Assembly (NCBI GenBank): GCA_949752745.1
Contig: OX457026.1
Coordinates: forward strand, 25,823,116-25,887,115
Origin: Protula sp. h YS-2021
Lineage: Eukaryota; Annelida; Polychaeta; Sabellida; Serpulidae
Reading direction: 5' to 3'
Length of the DNA stretch: 64,000 nt
Made by a program: the position numbers and the translations under genes. The notes beneath the pieces were generated by a model. That model was not told the DNA's origin. It ran no database searches and saw only the letters and a list, made by a program, of their open reading frames with translations. This document shows, piece after piece, positions 20,001 to 32,500 of this stretch; positions within the stretch are counted from its first letter, which is position 1, and each line of letters starts with the position of its first letter.

Positions 20001-21632
20001 TGTTAACCCACCAGCTGTTCGATTTGTACTCCCGCAAGGCGAGTCTAAGCCTTCCAATTCCTCGCCCCTACTTCCCCCCCCCCCTCCCCAATTTTTTAAA
20101 ATGTGAATTAAGAACCGCACAATTATGCATGGAAAAAGAGTTCAAATAAAACAACATACAACTACAAGGCGGCTTTGTACACCAATTTAATGCGTATTTA
20201 TATTCAATAAACCTGCCAGACTATATGTTACTGTACATGATTTGCTTGCTCCAATTCTAGCAACCGCTTGACGCGAGATGGCGCCAAAGAGATAGCCAAG
20301 CTGCTGCGCTATGACAATAACTTGAAGGTGTTAGATCTGGGGTTCAACCGAATCGGCGACGACGGTGCGAAGGCCATCGCTGAGGCTCTGGTCGGCTTCA
20401 ACACCAAGCTACATACGTAAGCGGTGTAACTTTCCATTGAGATTTGGGGGAAGGGGGGGGGGGGGGGTAGTTGGAGATGGGGCTGAGAAGATTATTCCAT
20501 TGTCTAACGATCTTGTGGATGTGGAGCCTGTATGTGGGCCAAGGAAGCCTGCAAGGTTAAGGGCCATTCATAAAGATTTCGGACTTTTTGATTCCTTTAA
20601 GTGTCTACGTACTTCATCGTTATCGAAAGCTCCTAAGCACCAAGCTTCACAAGTGTAAGGACTGGGGGCTGGGGTTTAGTTAGATGATTCTACCCTGCCT
20701 CCTCCCCCCCCCCCCCTGCCCTCCGATCTCGCCCCATTTCCCATCCCGGCCCTATAACAACCACGTAAGCCTGTGAGGTAGGGTAACACATTAAGCTACT
20801 CATGTAAGCGTGGTACTTGTGATAGAAATATACACAGGTAAGTAAAACAGAGAGTACCGTAAGAGGAGAATTTAACCCCCCCCTGCCCCCCCTCGCCCCC
20901 CCCCCCCAAACTTGCTCTCACCTTCTCATCTCGCCCTTAGAAGGAACATATAACCCAGAAAATTGACGTTTTGATAACACCAAATTAAATATGTGTAGGT
21001 ATGGAATCAAATGTAAGTATTTCGGTTTTCAGACTGGTGGTCAAAAGCAATGAGATTGGCGGAGCAGGTCTGTGTGCCATCGCCGATTGTATGCGGATCA
21101 ATACGTCACTGGAAAGTGTGTACATCTGGGGCAATGACCTAGACGAGTCAGCCTGCATTGTGAGTGACGTCACGTATTGTGCAACACCCACAACATCACT
21201 AGCTTTCTGAACAGTCTTTGATTACAAAGCGGAATAGGGCGTTATATTATTGTAAACCAGAGGATATGAGATGCATTTATGGCCCGTCTTTTTCTAGTTA
21301 ACTGTTGATTACACTTATTTACCGATGGTATCAGCCGTGCGTAGAGGCAACAATTACAAAAACGTGAGTTCAACTAAAATGTAAAAAGAAATATATATAT
21401 ATATATATATATATATCGCCATCCTATGTTCTGTTTGCTGTATGTTTTGTAGGCATTCGGCGGTCTAGTCGACACTGGTCGCTTGGAGAAAAAGAACACT
21501 GACGTCACACCGTACACGGTTGACGGCGTGACGCACTTGGCTGAGCTGTCACATGGCATACGGCAGTGGTACTACTGGGGACCCACGTACGGCGACCAAG
21601 CCTTACCAGAGCTGAAGAACCTCGTCTCATAG
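16907..21632 (+). CDS. LRRC34: Leucine-rich repeat-containing protein 34 (ten coding exons)
   Basis: Exons: 16907-17022, 17280-17294, 17467-17656, 17906-17989, 18434-18562, 18920-19051, 19546-19664, 20261-20416, 21033-21159, 21453-21632. They total 1248 nt and encode 415 residues, close to vertebrate LRRC34. Every junction is GT-AG and keeps the frame. The protein is a ribonuclease-inhibitor-type LRR solenoid (repeats such as L-x-x-L-D-L-R-Y-N-N-I-T-D-x-G). Family-specific segments support the name: FTHQEEPTVHFAETLK, SVYIWGNDLDESAC and the C-terminal QWYYWGPTYGD. Vertebrate LRRC34 is reported in nucleoli of pluripotent and germ cells; its molecular function is poorly known and is not evident here. 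The gene converges on the large minus-strand gene at 26-54 kb. Confidence 0.88.
17280..17294 (+). CDS. LRRC34: LRRC34 micro-exon of 15 nt
   Basis: Fifteen bases lie between acceptor TTTTACAG (ending 17279) and donor GTAAGT (17295). They complete the split Gln codon from the previous exon and encode a basic L-K-R-K stretch, ending with two bases of an Asn codon finished by the next exon. Frame continuity on both sides supports it. Confidence 0.78.
17467..17656 (+). CDS. LRRC34: LRRC34 exon 3, first LRR units
   Basis: The acceptor TTTTCAG ends at 17466 and the donor GTGAGC starts at 17657. The exon encodes FYEIYLGGNNKLMADRRLTD followed by the first clear LRR, SLDLRYNNITDQGCQYLAK. It ends in phase 0. 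Confidence 0.86.
17906..17989 (+). CDS. LRRC34: LRRC34 exon 4, one 28-residue LRR
   Basis: Eighty-four bases encode exactly one 28-residue RI-type repeat (LKVLNLMCNDFEEAGAQCLA). It is phase 0 on both sides. The donor GTAAGT at 17990 is followed by two near-copies of the exon end and donor (see repeat 17982-18060). Confidence 0.86.
17982..18060 (+). repeat. Triplicated exon end and 5' splice site (27-bp unit)
   Basis: The sequence CCCTGCATGTAAGTACACGT is repeated three times in tandem with a period of 27 bases. Each copy contains CTGCAT|GTAAGT. The first copy is the real exon 4 end. Use of the second or third donor would insert 27 or 54 in-frame bases, each including TAG shortly after the first donor. 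Confidence 0.85.
18434..18562 (+). CDS. LRRC34: LRRC34 exon 5
   Basis: The acceptor GCTGTTACAG ends at 18433 and the donor GTTGTG starts at 18563 (a weak donor). The exon encodes 43 residues including LESLRVNGNKIGNKGGMYFA and the next repeat start, SLQDLDLADTDQ. It is phase 0 on both sides. Confidence 0.85.
18920..19051 (+). CDS. LRRC34: LRRC34 exon 6
   Basis: The acceptor CTTTGTTGCAG ends at 18919 and the donor GTATTG starts at 19052. The exon encodes LIALSTVLKYNCTLKALNVS and the family-diagnostic RPLLFTHQEEPTVHFAETLK. A perfect internal donor GTGAGT lies at 18986-18991; its use would remove exactly 66 nt in frame. Confidence 0.86.
19546..19664 (+). CDS. LRRC34: LRRC34 exon 7
   Basis: The acceptor GTATGTTTAG ends at 19545 and the donor GTGAGT starts at 19665. 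The exon encodes LEELHLMKFDMRDFGATRIA and the start of the next repeat, LVYLNLS. It ends after two bases of a Cys codon. Confidence 0.86.
20261..20416 (+). CDS. LRRC34: LRRC34 exon 8
   Basis: The acceptor CCAATTCTAG ends at 20260 and the donor GTAAGC starts at 20417. The exon carries two LRR stretches, CNRLTRDGAKEIAKLLRYD and LKVLDLGFNRIGDDGAKAIA. It ends after two bases of a Thr codon. Confidence 0.87.
21033..21159 (+). CDS. LRRC34: LRRC34 exon 9
   Basis: The acceptor CGGTTTTCAG ends at 21032 and the donor GTGAGT starts at 21160. The exon encodes the last full repeat and the family segment SVYIWGNDLDESAC. It ends in phase 0. Confidence 0.87.
21391..21416. repeat. (AT)n microsatellite
   Basis: Twenty-six bases of alternating A and T in the last LRRC34 intron, 36 bases before exon 10. 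Confidence 0.9.
21453..21632 (+). CDS. LRRC34: LRRC34 terminal exon
   Basis: The acceptor TATGTTTTGTAG ends at 21452 and the stop TAG is at 21630-21632. The exon encodes 59 residues after the LRR solenoid, including VDGVTHLAELSHGIRQWYYW, matching the C-terminal tail that sets LRRC34 apart from other RI-like LRR proteins. Confidence 0.87.
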   Translation, partial: AFGGLVDTGRLEKKNTDVTPYTVDGVTHLAELSHGIRQWYYWGPTYGDQALPELKNLVS

Positions 21633-22647
21633 GATAAATCAAAACGACTGTGGCTGATCGATAACGATTTGATACCGAAAACTGATAGTTTAAGCAAACA
21701 ATGCCTTTGCTTCGTCCGTGTAAGTGATAACCACATGCATTCAGAATATCGGGGTATAGGACTACAGGTCTTTGGTACACGCGAATGTGACTCATGTATT
21801 CTTACTTTTTGAAGAAAAATGTACCCCATTTCTTAATTTATTTGTTAATATTTTTTTCACTTTTTTTTTCTTCATTTTTTGCTTTTGTTTCTTGAAGTCA
21901 TGTTTTTTGTTTTAATTGTTTTGTTAATTTGCCAAATATAAAAAACCTGAGAGAAGGAAACGCATTATCGGTGTACTGGGAATCCAGATACGCCGGGCTC
22001 GCTTTTGACACAGAGTCAGAAGTTCTGCCAGTACCACCAAGGCTTGCAGATGCTTTATACGGCATCTGCAAGCATGGCTTGAATACTCTTCCTTGAAAAA
22101 CGCCATCCCTTCCAAACAACATTGTGATCTGATTTGTGGCTACTTTGTGGCAACTTCGTGTTGTACACGTTTTATATCACTATAGAACATCATAATAATG
22201 AACATGGCTTTCTTGGGTGTTTTTTTTATTTTATTGTGCATTTATCTTTGGACAAAAACCAAAAAAAAATCTCTCATGATTTGCCTACAAATTCACAAAA
22301 GCATTAGGCAGTTTATATGTTGTTTGCGTCGGTGGATGTTTGTTATTCAAGAAGACAAAAAAAAAAAAAAAAAAAGACCCAAGGTTAGGTATCACAGTTT
22401 TTCTTCAAAAAAAATATATTGCAATAATAGACTCCATTTTTTCAAATTTGATGCCAGTTCGTGCGGTGATTTTGGGATCACTGTCAATACCAAACAGTAC
22501 AAGAATCCGATATTCTGTTTACTGTTCAGTGACAAAAAGAAGTCTAACGTGAAATGTGTCGTTGTCGCCATGTTTCTGCACTGAATGTCTTTTTATGTAA
22601 TTTAATGCCTAAGCATCGGAATCAGACCAAGGTACTGTTTCTGCGTA

Positions 22648-22653
22648 AATAAA
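22648..22653 (+). terminator. Candidate polyadenylation signal of LRRC34
   Basis: AATAAA followed within 40 bases by a GT-rich stretch (GTTGGTGTTTGG). It would give a 3' UTR of about 1.0 kb. Other signals may be used. Confidence 0.45.
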
Positions 22654-22669
22654 TGCGTAGTTATTCGTC

Positions 22670-25600
22670 AAGTTGGTGTTTGGCTATTGTTTTTGCGAAA
22701 TATGACGGTATTGGCTAAATACGTTATTCGCCATGAAACAAGGGACAAGGTCATTTCAAATTCTCTCCAAAACCAGCGCGTAAATATAACCGGGGTTTAT
22801 GCAGCAAGAACAATTTGGGAACAAACATCTCTTTTTTTCGGAATTCTGACTAAATGTCTGAATTCACAGGTATATTTAACAGAAACAAAAGAACCAATGT
22901 TCAATGTTACAATTTTATTTCATTCTTCGCAACATTTTACACACAAATAATTATAATTAGCCCCACCATGGTACAGTGCTCTAAATACATCATGATATGC
23001 CTGATTTTTCACTTCATAAGCGATTATAGTTTCGTACGGGCACTTTGTGAACTACTTAGCCACAAAAAGTGTATATAAGAGGTGGAAATTAGGATAATTA
23101 TATCATTAGCTTTTGTGGTTTTATATGCAGTTATAGTTAGGCTAATATTGGTCCCTTATCAACCTGCGTATGGCGAATTTGTGTGTGATAAATGCGACTA
23201 TCTCCAGACTCTAGTGCTCGCTTACAATCAACCAACACCATACGTATCTTGATTGCAGAACTAAAACTTAAAAAAAAAAAGGAATGTAATCTAAAAAAAG
23301 CTAACTTCTTAACTTATTCTACCAACCTAGTTATATTCGCCAAAGTAAATGAAATCAAAGTAACCTAACTACAAAATAACAACAACAAAAATTAGACAAT
23401 TCGGGGCTATCTCCTCGATCTGTCCAGTCGCACACGCAATTTATACCGTTATGGAATTCTGTACAAAATAAGGCGTGGTGGGGCTAACTGCAGAAATTGG
23501 ACAAGTTCGCAAATACCCAAGCTTCACTTGTGAAAACAGTGTCGAGTAAAATATTCGGAGTTCAATTACCCAACCGCCTTCGCACCCTGGAGTGTCCCAC
23601 ACACCATTTATAACAGCACTATTCTTCAAACTTTTTTTTAACTTCTTAGCAATCTTTTCATTCAAGAATAACTTTACAATGTGATTAAATAATACTTGAA
23701 ACTGAAATCGAAAATATAACAAAATTTTGCAGAATTGTTAGAGACCAAAACTGACGCACATGTTATATTTATTGCACACGACTCAACAACACAAAACAGT
23801 CAATCACAGATATCTAATAATATAGCACAATTATTTCAATTTAGTAAGGCGCACTCTATTTTCCCAGACCATCCAGCATTTCCATCTCCACACGCCCTAT
23901 CATCACATTCCACAGATTTCGTCTCTCCTATTTAATACATTCATTTTTTTTTTTTTTATTTACAGTAGTAAAGTTTGAATACTGGCATTTGTTTTCAAAA
24001 TTTACACTATATTGCCTGGTAACATAAACTTAAAAGAAGAATCGAATCCTCGAAAGGTGAAAGAGTGATCGGTCGTCAATTGCCACCAGCCAATAGTTAA
24101 TGAAACTACCACAGCGAAGTCTGGATGGCAGAAGAGGGGGAGGGGGGGGGGGTGAATTACTGGCATAACTCCAGCTAAACGCAATATACAATGCTCTTAT
24201 TTAACTTGTTAAATAAATGGCAAGATATGTAAAAAATAGTACCCCATTGCATAAATATTTCACACATTTTTTTACACACAATGCTATATATATATCTTAA
24301 CTCAAATTCTAAGCATTAAAATTATAACTATACTGCGCACTTTTAACACTTTTTGGAATTACAGTACTGGATTGATTTTTACATTCTGGAATATCCTGGA
24401 AAATCTAACGAGTGCAGTCTTCTAGTGTTGTTTCTGCGTCACACAAAACCCTTTACGTTTTACAAATCTCAATACACAGCGTCATACAGTCTATGTGATT
24501 CATACACATGGCACAAGCAGTTAAATTATAATTTTCTATACTTTATTCAAGACAAAGTTACAGCATATACAAAGAGAGTATAATATATAGTTCATTAAAA
24601 TTAGAATAACTTCAATTCCATTTGACTAGCTACATACAGGAATGTGTCGAAATCAAACTTCTTTTGAAGAAAAAATCCAACAATAAACCGCCATTTTGTT
24701 TCGTTTTCTCATACACCTAGCCCAGCATCGGGTGTACTGTATCAACAGTATTCAAGTACCCGTGTACTTCAGTACTCAACTCTCACCTGTTCATAAATAT
24801 AAACATTTCCTAATGCCGAGCAAAAGGAGGGGAATATTAATTTCCACAATAACATTTATATTTGTAGACTAAAATTCCTCCATCGCCAGAAAAAAACCAA
24901 TTACTTTACTCCAGTCATCTTTGCACCGAATCGAACTGAGAACACGGTGCTCCTAAATCAAATATCAATGCCTCGTTCTTTCAACTTTTATTTGCCTGAA
25001 TCGAAGTCTTGTATTTTTTACATATATTATGGTAAAAAGATCGGTTTTCTGTTACAGTGGGCTCTTCGCTACGCAACACCAACGGCTCCGAAGATCATGT
25101 CATCCACAAACGTTTAACCGAAACTTCAACCGGAAGTAGCATTTTTGCGCAAAGCCTTTTCTCGAGTGTAAAGGTTTTCACAGCGGGGAAAGAGGATGTG
25201 AAAAAATACTAAAAGAAGTTCAAGTTAATGGAGCGTCATTTTTATATACAGATTCTACAGAGTTTTATAACAGATCACTCCGCGCACTGTCGAACTACTT
25301 AACATCTACTTAACATATGTTCTGTCTCGATTTGAACTCAACACTCCTAAACTCTGAATACCAAATGATGTTAATCACTTTTGTTCTGTCAATAACCTTT
25401 GTTACTCGCAACACTATTATTTAAAGCAAGAATACATAAAAAATAAGAATCCAAAGATTTTTTGTTGAACGCTGAGGCACTGTCGACAAAGTGAGCCTAT
25501 TCCGGAATAGATTTATGTGGCTCAGCCTATATACAGAAACATACAGAAAATTATAGAAGCTGAATTGCCCTCAATCTACGTTACTCTATTCCAGAGAGAC

Positions 25601-25774
25601 TAACTTTAACATTAATACCTTTTTTTGCAAATAAAAAAAGTATGTGAATTATTATTTCCTTGACATTTTCTTATTTTAAACAAGAGAGTGTTTGGTATTT
25701 GCTTAATGGTATGTACTTATAATTACAGTAATTGATATCACTTGGAACTTGGTCCTCCACAATGATAACGAAGG
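22670..25774. other. Convergent intergenic region, nothing recognised
   Basis: This lies between the 3' ends of LRRC34 (plus) and the AKAP2/MISP-like gene (minus). It probably includes part of the 3' UTR of the latter. It contains short homopolymer runs and (TA)n near 24283. No open frame has recognisable motifs. Confidence 0.5.
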
Positions 25775-26115
25775 TCCGGGTTGGGGGATATACTTTTGGA
25801 GAGGGAAGGTGGGGGTACCCGGGGTAGGGAGGGGGGAGGTGGTACTCGTAGGGAGGGGGGTGGTAGCGGTGGGAAGGAGGATGGTGGCAGTAAGGAAAGG
25901 GGGTGATGACGATAGGGACGGGAATGGTGGCGGTAGGAAGGGTAATGCTGGCGGTAGAAATGGGGATGATGGCGGTAGGGAGGGGGAGGATGGCGGTAGG
26001 GAGGGAGACGGTGGCGGTAAGGAAGGGGATGGTGGCGGTAGGGAAGGGGGATGGTGGGGGGGTGGCGGTAGGGAGGGGGATGGTGGCGGTAGGGAGGGGG
26101 GATGGTGGGGATGAG
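25775..26115. repeat. G-rich 21-bp minisatellite
   Basis: The units are variants of GGTAGGGAGGGGGATGGTGG plus C, repeated about 14 times with substitutions and small length changes. Because 21 is divisible by three, both strands stay open in several frames (Pro-Thr-Ala-Thr repeats on the minus strand); these are artefacts of the repeat. The array is about 0.2 kb downstream of the stop codon of the minus-strand gene. The plus strand has many G-runs able to form G-quadruplexes. Confidence 0.85.
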
Positions 26116-26321
26116 GGTTCATGAAACAAAAGTTTTCGATACAAATCCTGAGCAGCTAAACTCTTTCACCTGCACCGCGCAACTGCGTATTCAACTAATC
26201 GAATGGGCGCACATTCAACTGTGATAAAGTAAATTAATATAGCACGTTTTACTTTCTGCACCTTGAAAAAAACTATATGCAGTTTATGACCTTTTTGGTC
26301 TCGCGTTTGATTATTGGTTCA

Positions 26322-26547
26322 CTAAGAAGCACCACCAAATTTTCGTTCCCATTCTTCGGCAAGAGCGCTTTTTCGACGCAGACCTTTCGCGTCCGCTGAC
26401 GGCCCACCATTGTGTTCACGCAGCGTGACGTCATCGCTTTGTGAGCTGACGAGGCGATAAATGGTTGGCTGGTCTTCTATGACGTCACGACCACGTGGTA
26501 GCACGGTGGTCTGTCGTTTTCCGCTTAGTACCATCTGACGCTGACGT
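26322..26547 (-). CDS. AKAP2/MISP-like gene, terminal exon
   Basis: The acceptor TGTTGTATTTGCAG lies just upstream on the minus strand (plus 26548 onward), and the TAG stop is at 26324-26322. The exon encodes 74 residues. It starts by completing an Arg codon split with the previous exon, has SDDVTLREHNGGPSADAKG, and ends ALAEEWERKFGGAS. The closing W-E-R-K-F echoes W-E-Q-K motifs near the start of the two upstream large exons. Confidence 0.85.
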
Positions 26548-29500
26548 CTGCAAATACAACAGCAACAACCGATGAATGACTAACAAATGAAAGTTTAATA
26601 AATACAACTTTTTTTGCCAGCAAGGCTTCTTATTAACTTTAACGTTTAGCATGAATTTTAGTTTGGGAAAGACATGCGGTATTTTGTCTATAACCAGCAG
26701 CATATTCTCCACGTCTATACGCATGAACATGGGCGGGGGTGGGGAACTTCCTACTGTAGAAGCGGTTGGGTGGGGGGGGGGGGGGGGGGAGGGCGTTGGA
26801 AGGGGTGGCGGAGCGTTCACCTGGTGTGTGGTCACTTACTTTATTGAAGAACTGTCACAGCTTTTATGCTGTGTGGAAATACCTATTTTTATAGAAGTTG
26901 CGGTCTCTAAATAACGCCGGGGGTCTTATTGATAAAATTGATCGTCAAGCTTTTATCTCAGTGGGTCACAGCTGCGGCACGGGGAAGCAAGGAGCACCAC
27001 AGAAATCATTAATTTTGTTTTTGTTTTGAATGTTGCATGGAAATAGGGCTGAGTCCCGTGGTTTATGCCACGATACGAGTTAGTCTGGACACAAAAAGGG
27101 GGCCACCGAAGCAACAAGACCTGGAGACCCATCAGAAATCTAAGAAGACTGTAGTAACCACGAATGTGGCCACGATAAATTTATATGGGAACTCATATGT
27201 AAACTGAATTAAAACATGACATTATACAGTATCAGCGACAGGTAGCTACAGACAGCTGGATTTACGTTGGAGAAAAGATTTTAAGACATGAACTGACAAA
27301 ACAGATTCTTTTCGGATAACAAATTAAATATGATGCAATTTTGTTTATAAAACAGTGTGGGTTACCATGACATCACAGGGACCGTATCTTACCTTAATTC
27401 TTCTTCTCGCTCCTTCTGTTCCCGCAGCTCTCTTTCTATCAACGACTCGGCATTCATCGACCCACTTTTCGACACCACGTGACCACTCGAATGACTTCGT
27501 GAGTAGCTCACTGGTTCCACCCTAGTGTTCACAGGTTCACGCATAGAATTCACAGGCTCAGGCCTATGCTGAGTCGACGCGGCGGGCTTTTGTACAGCTG
27601 GGCTTTTCCGCGTGTTTTGCCTGGGCATGTCTTGAACGTCAGCGCCATTTTGATGGACAGCATCCAGGTCATCCATAGAAGAATGCTTCGAACTAGACGA
27701 CAGTGAATCACTTGCTCGTGACGTTTTCTGCTGAGCGTAAGCTGGTGTTTTAGGGACGGGTGGGTTGACAGGTTCTTTGGGAATAATGTCCTTATAATTC
27801 ATCAGCTCGCCCACTCGCTCTTCGGATATAGTCACAATCTTACCAGTCTGTTTCAATTCCACCTCTCTCTCTTTCTCACGATTCATTTCTTTCTGCAGGC
27901 GGCTGGACGCAAAACGCTTCATGGCGCCACTGTCCGAATCTGACACCCGACGCGGGTGGTTCAAGCCGCGCGGCGGTGACGTCACATCGATCAGCACCTC
28001 GTACGTCTCGTCCTCGCGGGTGGATGCCGGTAACCCCTTCTCAGCCCGGAGAGCGTTTTCTCTCTCCCGCGCTATACGAATCTCCTTTTCCACGGGCGTC
28101 TCAGTCTGCGGTACGAAACGAAACTCGGACTCGCCTTCCTCGTCATCATACTCTACGTACGGCTGCACTTTGGGCTTGATCTGTTTCGGCTGTGACGTAG
28201 CATCGCGCCCTTCGCCGTGAGTATGCTCTGCGCTGGACTGGGAATCGGCGGACACGCGCCTGGCGGTAGTCACGTGGTTGGCCGATTCTTTATACTGTCT
28301 GAGCGTTGGAGGCTGCTGAGGCTCGGGCATGTTGTAGGGCGTATCGGGTGGCTCCTGTGAGCTCAGGGGCACATCCAAGCCACTCGATTTCCACTGTGAA
28401 CGCAGCTCCTCTTCGCGTTCTCGTTGTTCGCGTAATTCTCGCGCGATCAGCGACTCACCCGCATGTGCGCAGCTGGCTATGGCATCCACGTACGTAATAG
28501 TCTGGTCAATGCGTCCTGTTTTCGGATCATACACATTGTCACTATGAACGTCCCTTTCGGAATAGCTCTCGTCTGAGTTCTGCATGTTGCCCTTCGGCGG
28601 TGCGGTGGCAGGCAAGCGTGGGGGAGAGGATTGCTTGGGATGGACAACGTTTTCTGAAGTCTGTGTGGAGATTACAACTGTCTGTACTGCAGGCTGTCCA
28701 GGGGCTCGCATTCCCTGTATTTCACGTTCTCGTTCCCGCTGCTCGCGAATCTCGCGTTCAATGATACTCTCGTGGGCGTTCACTTTCTCCTGCTCTTTCT
28801 CCCGTCTCTCGGCTTCACTCTGTTCTGCTTCCTGAAAACACACAATGTCCACTTGTCACACCTCTCAACTAAAACCACATAAATATCGAAAGACAGGTTT
28901 TAATGTTTCACTGTTTCTTTTTTTTTCACAAATACACATAATTGATCATGCGTTCGCCAAAATTACCTACACTTCTGTACACCGGTATTCCTTTTTGATT
29001 TATGCCAGCGATGTTACTGACTAACGTTGTGTTCTCTTAGTATTTCCTATTCGTTCAAACACTAAATATTTCATACCATGCCTCTTTTTTTGCAGCGGAA
29101 AACACCTGACTGGGGCGTTGTCAATTTCCACCCAAAAACAGTCAAAGTGATTACGCCGGATATGTAGATCTTATTTAAATCTCTTTAAGACAATCCTGCA
29201 CAGCTATCATTTTACACTTCCTGCGACAACACTTCATTCGAAACAGTATTTTTTTTTTGTAATGGTAACAGAAAAATAGTAATAAATCCTAAATCTGCTT
29301 GAGCGAAAGTATCATAAATATGTACAGAGAAGGGTCCGAATAAGCCAGCGCTATCTTATCGTATCAACAGGCCTGCTGCAAAATTGTCACGCCAAACCCT
29401 ATCAATCATACCTACAGTGATCATATCAGGGTACGAGTTTTGCGATGTTACTCCTATTTTTTGTTATTATCATTATTTCTGTTAAAAAATGGCTAAAACT

Positions 29501-32500
29501 GTTTCTAATTGCATGGATTTGACTTGGGAGATGTTACGGTCAACCTTGAAAGTTTTGTCAGTTCGATGTCACAGAAGTAAATCAAAAAAAACTGTTAGCC
29601 CAATAGGACATTCGTCGCGCTAACTTCAGCTGCTGGAATGATCGCTGCAATCATGTTATCAAATACGTATTCTTCATAAACATGTAGAAAGTGTTATCTC
29701 GTCGCCATCCAGAAATCCCAAACAAATAAAGAGAAAACACGTGATCTAACCGGTTTTCCATATTTGGTCAATTATAACATCGCAGGCACGTGGCGGGACT
29801 TGTAAAGAAAAACATGAATATGGCCGCCAAATCTCCATCACTGAAGTGTTACACGTTATGAAGCACCTCGAAACCTGCATAGGACAACAAACCTGCAAAT
29901 ATCGCTTCACGGGCCGCTCTCATGGCCACTGAACAACCCCCCCCCCCCCCCCCACTCTCCCTTAAAGACGTTGCTGGGTGGGACTGATCCATTCACAAAC
30001 TGGAAGTGACGTTGGGGTTTTCACCTACTCAATAACCTTGAGCGATAAAAGGTGCCTTTTAAGGATCGTCCGTGCAGGAATGAGATTTCAAGTAATTCGT
30101 CTGGTAATAAATAAATGTTCGAGTGCTTTTGACTGGTTTTTATAGAGACATGAAAAATGAATACCATACTAAATCAAGTTCACCTACGTTTAATGTCATA
30201 AACCTTTTCATTTGCTTGCCCACTTCACTGTATGCTTTCAAGAAACACTTTTATACCTTTTAAGGCATTGCCACCTTAAATCTTAACATGTAAATTATGC
30301 ATCTGCGCAACTACACAGGTATCTCAGGATTGTCGTTTGAAGTATTATTTGCACAGGGATATTTAAGCATTCTTCAAATTATTTTACAAACAAGACCCAC
30401 GCAACAGAATTACTCCCGTAGAAATTAATAAAATGCAAAAGAATTCCGTTTATTGTTGTAAAGGTCACGAGTGTTCTACAATGACCGCCATATTGAATCG
30501 GCAGGTCACGAAAATCAGAAACAACATTTTGCCAACGCAACACAGCCATTTGTGTTTATTTCTCTGTCCAGAGACCCACCGCCCCACCAAGCCTACTCAT
30601 ATCCCCCCCCCCCCCAAGCAACACGCCCGCGACGCATGGACGGACGGGGGAGGGGGGGGAAGGGGCGTAGGGCGGTCAAGGTCACTTACGCGTCTAGACA
30701 TGCGCCTCTTCATGCGCTTCACCTGACACTTCTCCTTGCAGCGCTTGAAGGCCAAGTTGATCCAGGACATCGTGAAGAACATGAACGTGAGCGTGATGAC
30801 GCCATTGTATACTTGATTCAGGAGCGCCAAATCGACCACTATGGTAAAAGCCATCGCTTCACTCCCACTCCAGTTATGATTCCTCTCTTCAGAATTGATG
30901 CCTATTTTAATCTTTTTGCTCTCTAAGATTTATGTCCAAATGTTGATTTTAATTTCGATCTTTTTACTTGAAATATTGAATCCAGTCAAATTTCGATGTT
31001 ATTGTCCAGAGCTTGTGGTACAAATCGATAGCGCATCTAGATGTTTTAAATGAAAGCAATATATTACAACTTGCAATAATGTATTTTTTTCCCAGCTTGT
31101 GTCTCTGAATTCAGCGCAATCCAAAGTGAACTGCGTACGATGCACTTCACAGCGCAAAAAAGCGCTATTTATCGAAGAACATAAACCCATACACCGGAAT
31201 TCTGCACATAACCTGGTGAAGAGCCACCCTGTCAATAACACCCGCTAATCAACGGGCAACGATCGAAAATTCTATATGATGATTATAATGAGATTTTGTA
31301 ATTAAAGATTCTGACGAGGGGAGCTTGCCGTTCGGTACTGTTGCTATTTCCGCGGAGACTCAGCTGTTGAACTGGAATCTCTGGTCTGACTGATATTCCT
31401 TGTAATAGCGTGGGTGATTGCTCGATTCATTCGGTGTGCAGTCTTCTTGCAACTGCCAAGTAGGTTCAAACCAATGAGAATTTCAGCAAGACATAAGTTA
31501 CAAAATGAACAGCGACTTGTTCAGACGGAGATCTGGCCACGGCATGGGCCTTACCGGCCAGTGACTTTCTGCCGGGTTTAGGAGGGGAGGAGGGGGGCTG
31601 TTAACTCAGAGTCAGAACTCTTTAGTCTTCATTGCTGAACTTCTGGTTTGTAGTCTGACTGATGTTCAGATCTAAGGCGGGGGATGTTTTCTTCAAACTA
31701 CCGACACGTTGCTATTTTGTCACAGACATTTTGTCCAGTATTTTCCTGCCAGGGAGGGGTGGGGTGAATTCTCCTACACCGATTCCTACTCTCCCCCTTT
31801 CGCTGTGGCGCCATCTTTCCTATTTACCACCAACAAAAGCCACTTCATTACACTTAGCGCATTTCCGTCCGATAGGCCACACAGATCCGCATGCTTGTGC
31901 GGCTTACTGGATGAAGGTGGGAGGATCGAATCTGATACAGACATACTTTCTGACTCATTGATCCTCCTCTATTTCTATTTAGAATTGTGCGTTGGCATTC
32001 TTCTCGTGAAAACACTTACATTTTGCCATGTTACGCACATGTATAAAATCGACACATGGATTTCTCACAGACAGTCGGACAACAGACGGACAGAAACCAA
32101 GCGACTAGGCATCCAACTCCGGTTACAAGAATGTTTTTATGGGCTCACCTTCGAGACCTAAAACGGCGGTAAATTAAAATCATAACAAAGCTATTTAATC
32201 CGAATGTTTCCCCCTTTATGTAACTTATTTTCTTACTTAAGGATTTAAGCAAGCAGCTGAAATCAGTCCAACAAACACAACGCGAAACAAGTATTGATAC
32301 TCGCATTAAATCATATTTGTCAAGCTTGTTGACTGGTCACTAATTAACTGCGGTTAACGTTGAGGGGAGGAGGGGGGAGGGGGGAGGGGGCGAGGTGATA
32401 ATCTAAAGCCAGCTGATGACATGGTATATCGACAGTTTTTTCCTCGTTACATGCAGAAATACGTGGGCGACCATGAGAGTTGACAAATGCAAATGCAATC

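Noticed and set aside
25671..26144. Pro/Thr/Ala-rich ORFs of 121-157 codons on both strands
   Set aside because: They follow from the 21-bp G-rich repeat, whose length is a multiple of three; there are no splice sites, start context or domain.
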